Below the pieces are notes generated by a model. That model was not told the origin of the DNA. It was given only the letters and a program-made list of their open reading frames with translations, and ran no database searches. From contig JAJTUP010000134.1 in assembly GCA_021399435.1 (NCBI GenBank), positions 1 to 64,000 of the forward strand: DNA of 64,000 nucleotides, in the 5' to 3' direction. Made by a program: the position numbers and the translations under genes. Each line of letters opens with the position of its first letter. Position 1 is the first letter of the stretch. The DNA comes from Diaporthe sp. PMI_573 (Eukaryota; Ascomycota; Sordariomycetes; Diaporthales; Diaporthaceae). Shown piece by piece: positions 63,105 through 64,000 of the stretch.

Positions 63105-64000
63105 CTCGGAACAGCAAGTTATCGTTTGTTGCCTTTGGGGACCGAGAAGGAACGAGGGCTCCAAAGCCCTTATATAATCCGAGTTGATAGCAAGTCGGCC
63201 AGCTTCGTCAGAATCTCCGAGTCGGGCGAATTGAAGACTGGAATTTGTACTCCGCGAGGTCACCGAGAGAAGCGCCGAGTAGTCTCGCCCAATGAAAGCT
63301 TACTAACGTTACGACTGCGTCATGGACTCGATCTAGCCCGCTCCAGACCCACTAGGCTAACCGTTCTAGGTGAGCATTTCCGCCAAGCCTCAACTTACAA
63401 ATATCCCCATGACTCCCCTCACCAAAATCCGCAAATAGACGCGTAAGAAATGATTAAGAATCAAATTACGCTGACAACTCTCATATTCGTCGTCCTGAGC
63501 CCACTACACTGCCCGATCTGAGGGTGTACACTTTGTTATCCATGGCCTAGTTCCTCTCGCACACGGATAACCACAGAATAGCTCTATCTCTCCGTACGTA
63601 CGGCACCCTGATAGTACATACGTATGTACAATGGCATAGTACGAAAAGTACAACATCACTACCGCATTTACCCCGGAAAAAAATACTTAATCACGTGATT
63701 TTGTCCAAGCAACTGATCTGTCCGGCTGCCTGATCAACCAAGTTAGTGGCTGTTGAGAAATGTATCAGTAAAGTTGTGGCGTTTATGCGGGGGCTGAGCA
63801 ATTTTGGCTGTCCGAAATAGGGGGGCGTCAGAAATGGTGCGGCCAAGGGTAACTGCAGTGGGAGATCCCGCCCACTCGTGGTCTGTCGCGTAACTGCAGC
63901 CAACTTACCCGAACCACGAATTCAGCTACCACTTCCATTTGGCAGACGCCTCTCGGCCAGCTCTGAACTCGGATTGGCCTCGAGACTGATCCACGGAAAA
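63105..64000. other. No gene seen; contains a hAT terminus
   Basis: 5' flank of the dehydrogenase gene. It holds a hAT-type terminal fragment at 63595-63661 and unassigned sequence beyond. No protein-coding call is supported. Confidence 0.45.
63595..63661 (+). repeat. Solo hAT terminal fragment
   Basis: GTACGTAC-rich sequence ends in GTACAACATCACTA, the same 14-base terminus as the right end of the hAT element at 38944-38957. No partner end or transposase lies within the window. Confidence 0.7.

Noticed and set aside
61977..63263. 428-residue version of the dehydrogenase
   Set aside because: The upstream 53 residues lack family similarity, and the internal 18 residues are a standard in-frame intron; the 357-residue spliced protein matches family length.
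63318..63372. tRNA-like A-box and B-box motifs on the minus strand
   Set aside because: TAGCCTAGTGGG and GATCGAGTCC match box consensus loosely, but no seven-base acceptor stem, anticodon arm or proper T stem could be folded around them.
1..64000. Starship giant transposon
   Set aside because: Cargo-like genes (HET, NLR-type and dynamin pieces) raised the idea, but no DUF3435 tyrosine-recombinase captain was seen and no long flanking repeats could be paired.
1..64000. CRISPR arrays or bacterial operons
   Set aside because: Spliced eukaryotic genes throughout; the only regular repeats are short microsatellites and transposon ends.

Overview
The window looks like an accessory, transposon-rich segment of a filamentous ascomycete (Pezizomycotina) nuclear genome. 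Supported genes have short introns (about 48-66 bp) with GTAAGT-like donors and CTAAC/CTGAC branch points. Families typical of these fungi are present: a Zn2Cys6 regulator with a fungal-specific domain, a P450, an MFS transporter, HET, dynamin, NLR-repeat and ankyrin pieces, and MULE, hAT, pogo and IS3-like DNA transposons. Several nonsense changes (CAA to TAA, TGG to TAG) have the CpA-to-TpA form expected of repeat-induced point mutation (RIP). Species cannot be named from the sequence alone.

Layout. 0-5.7 kb: the 3' end of a hAT element, a dynamin GTPase relic, and a five-exon minus-strand gene with a PD-(D/E)XK-like domain and a C-terminal membrane helix. 5.885-11.016 kb: a complete DNA transposon with 37-bp terminal inverted repeats and a 6-bp target duplication ATACAC. 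It carries an IS3-like (DD52E integrase-fold) transposase and two further genes; this is the most interesting object here. 11-17 kb: a hypothetical gene, an intact four-exon Zn2Cys6 regulator, and a long low-complexity upstream region. 17-24 kb: hAT debris, a polymerase-X/BRCT gene and an FAD oxidoreductase that converge and are both cut at one junction, an ankyrin relic, and an intact SnoaL-like gene. 24.6-27.6 kb: a complete MULE with 58-bp identical inverted repeats and an 8-bp target duplication, disabled by a single stop. 27.6-36 kb: TPR relic, intact DJ-1/PfpI gene, a fused BAH/WD40/TPR relic, a RIP-damaged second MULE, a hAT fragment and a HET C-terminus.

36-51 kb: an apparently intact hAT element abutting a P450 gene cut inside its fourth intron, the 3' half of an MFS transporter, a repetitive lysine-rich nuclear-type protein, relics, and a CAX cation exchanger whose 5' half is replaced by another hAT element. 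51-64 kb: hAT and pogo remains, an 879-codon hAT ORF, a conserved hypothetical gene, a C2H2-type gene with a one-base frameshift, a DUF6589-like gene, and an intact medium-chain dehydrogenase.

The recurring theme is host genes cut exactly at transposon ends or at novel junctions, with their other halves absent from the window. The complete host-type genes (PD-(D/E)XK-like, Zn2Cys6, SnoaL-like, DJ-1/PfpI, dehydrogenase) are scattered and do not form an obvious pathway or cluster.
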